Assembly (NCBI GenBank): GCA_022759285.1
Contig: JAEMPM010000095.1
Location: 1-15,160 of the forward strand
Direction: 5' to 3'
Length of the DNA stretch: 15,160 nucleotides
Origin: Thermocrinis sp.
GTDB lineage: Bacteria; Aquificota; Aquificia; Aquificales; Aquificaceae
Part shown: piece by piece, positions 14,444-15,160 of the stretch
How positions within the stretch are numbered: position 1 is the stretch's first letter
How the letters are laid out: each line of letters starts with the position of its first letter
The notes under the pieces: generated by a model
The model's database searches: none
What the model was told of the DNA's origin: nothing
Seen by the model: only the letters and a program-made list of their open reading frames with translations
Program-made: the position numbers and the translations under genes

Positions 14444-14516
14444 CGGGGTGTGGCGCAGGAGGAAGCGCGCTGGCATGGGGGGCCAGAGGTCACGGGTTCA
14501 AGTCCCGTCACCCCGA
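14444..14516 (+). tRNA. tRNA-Pro (GGG)
   Basis: A complete 73-base cloverleaf: acceptor CGGGGTG pairs with CACCCCG, the D stem is GCGC/GCGC with loop AGGAGGAA, the anticodon stem CTGGC/GCCAG encloses loop ATGGGGG with anticodon GGG, and the T stem ACGGG/CCCGT encloses TTCAAGT. The A at loop position 32 is also found in E. coli tRNA-Pro(GGG). The discriminator is A, and CCA is not encoded (ATTT follows). The first base of the tRNA is the base after the HU-family stop codon, so it must be cut from the rpsA-HU transcript or have a promoter inside that gene. Confidence 0.97.
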
Positions 14517-14539
14517 TTTTAAACTAAAAAGGTGTCAAA

Positions 14540-15151
14540 ATGAATCTCGAATTGGAAGAGCACGTTGAAGCTTTAACTCTTAGAGTTTTTCTCAAGTCCC
14601 TTGAACTGTTAGGTGGTACGCAAAAGTTGGTCCAAGCACGGGCAACCAGTTGGCTATCGTCCCTACTATTGGCTTCTTACACTGTAGTGCTGAAGGAAGA
14701 ATACCTCAAATCTGAGCAGGAGATCGCCCAGAGGCTAAGAATAACCCCTCAAACGGTAAAAAACATCCTCCGGTCTGAACCTTTGGTTGACAATTTAGAG
14801 AAACTTTTTGAAAGTGAAGGTAGAGACCTTAACATACATACCGCCGGTGGCATAGCAAAGCTCGCTTACAGATTAGTAAAAGATCAAAAGGACCATACAG
14901 GTCTTTGTTTGGAATTTTCAAGGAGAACTGCAGGAGCCTTGGATATAGCCTGGGCTAAAATCCTCCTTAGAAGGCTTGAGGAGAAAGACTTTCCCGTTCA
15001 ATCTGCACAACATCTAAAGGAGAAACTTGGAAAGGTTTGGCTAAGTGGTAGGTCTGCTCAAGAGGTCCTTGAAGAACTTGATTACCCCATCCATACACCC
15101 ATTGAGCTCATAGAAAAGATAAAAGAAAACTTGCGCATGTATGGTCTATGA
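14540..15151 (+). CDS. Helix-turn-helix protein of unknown function, probable regulator
   Basis: A 203-residue, mostly helical protein without membrane segments. Residues about 56-79 (YLKSEQEIAQRLRITPQTVKNILR) form a clear helix-turn-helix with the EIAxRLxITxxTVxN pattern of DNA-binding domains. The segment after it (LNIHTAGGIAKLAYRLVK near 97-114) and the C-terminus look like a separate helical domain, perhaps for ligand binding or dimerisation. I recall similar proteins in archaea but cannot name the family with confidence. AAAGGTG lies 6-8 nt before the ATG at 14540, and the gene starts 23 nt after tRNA-Pro, so it may share its transcript or have its own promoter in the AT-rich gap. Confidence 0.75.
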   Translation: MNLELEEHVEALTLRVFLKSLELLGGTQKLVQARATSWLSSLLLASYTVVLKEEYLKSEQEIAQRLRITPQTVKNILRSEPLVDNLEKLFESEGRDLNIHTAGGIAKLAYRLVKDQKDHTGLCLEFSRRTAGALDIAWAKILLRRLEEKDFPVQSAQHLKEKLGKVWLSGRSAQEVLEELDYPIHTPIELIEKIKENLRMYGL

Positions 15152-15160
15152 AACCAGTCT

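Overview
The window looks like a chromosomal segment of a thermophilic, autotrophic member of the Aquificaceae (Hydrogenobacter/Thermocrinis/Aquifex type). The clearest marker is a stand-alone citryl-CoA lyase, which in this family carries out the second step of citrate cleavage in the reductive TCA cycle. A THEP1-type NTPase, an LL-diaminopimelate aminotransferase, an archaeal-like Fe/Mn superoxide dismutase and an archease fit the same lineage. Genes are tightly packed, AGA/AGG and ATA codons are common, and proteins are lysine- and glutamate-rich. The genus is inferred from gene content only. I see no insertion sequences, CRISPR arrays, phage genes or clear foreign DNA.

Left half (1-5273, minus strand): one probable operon read from 5273 towards 1. 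It encodes a membrane-anchored SurA/PpiD-like chaperone, citryl-CoA lyase (ccl), superoxide dismutase, a THEP1 NTPase, a SudB/PyrK-like FAD/[2Fe-2S] electron-transfer subunit, and dapL, which runs off the window edge. Gaps are short. At two junctions the ribosome-binding site of the next gene lies within the last codons of the previous one. A seven-pair hairpin lies right at the THEP1 start codon.

Middle (5274-8331): a 110-bp divergent intergenic region, then plus-strand genes. These are a broken DksA/TraR-type zinc-finger gene whose relic overlaps the start of an AlaC-type aminotransferase, a possible 49-residue ORF with a TTG start, a polyprenyl-phosphate glycosyltransferase, and an ATGA-coupled short zinc-ribbon protein resembling only the N-terminus of ComF.

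Right half (8332-15151, plus strand): thrS, an 81-residue protein of unknown function, dapB, archease and a UbiA-family prenyltransferase, the last four linked by three ATGA stop/start overlaps. Next come ribosomal protein S1 (rpsA), a HU/IHF-family protein that appears to lack its DNA-bending arm, a tRNA-Pro(GGG) that begins on the base after the HU stop codon, and a 203-residue helix-turn-helix protein.

Functional threads: carbon fixation (ccl), oxygen tolerance (SOD), lysine/cell-wall synthesis (dapL and dapB at opposite ends), quinone synthesis (UbiA), and translation (thrS, rpsA, tRNA-Pro). Three plus-strand genes (the DksA-like relic, thrS, rpsA) have a perfect TATAAT 6-9 nt before their ATG and no Shine-Dalgarno sequence, which suggests leaderless transcripts. 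The strongest leads are the armless HU/IHF protein, the DksA-like relic, the leaderless pattern, and the Asp-Cys3 electron-transfer subunit without its catalytic partner nearby.
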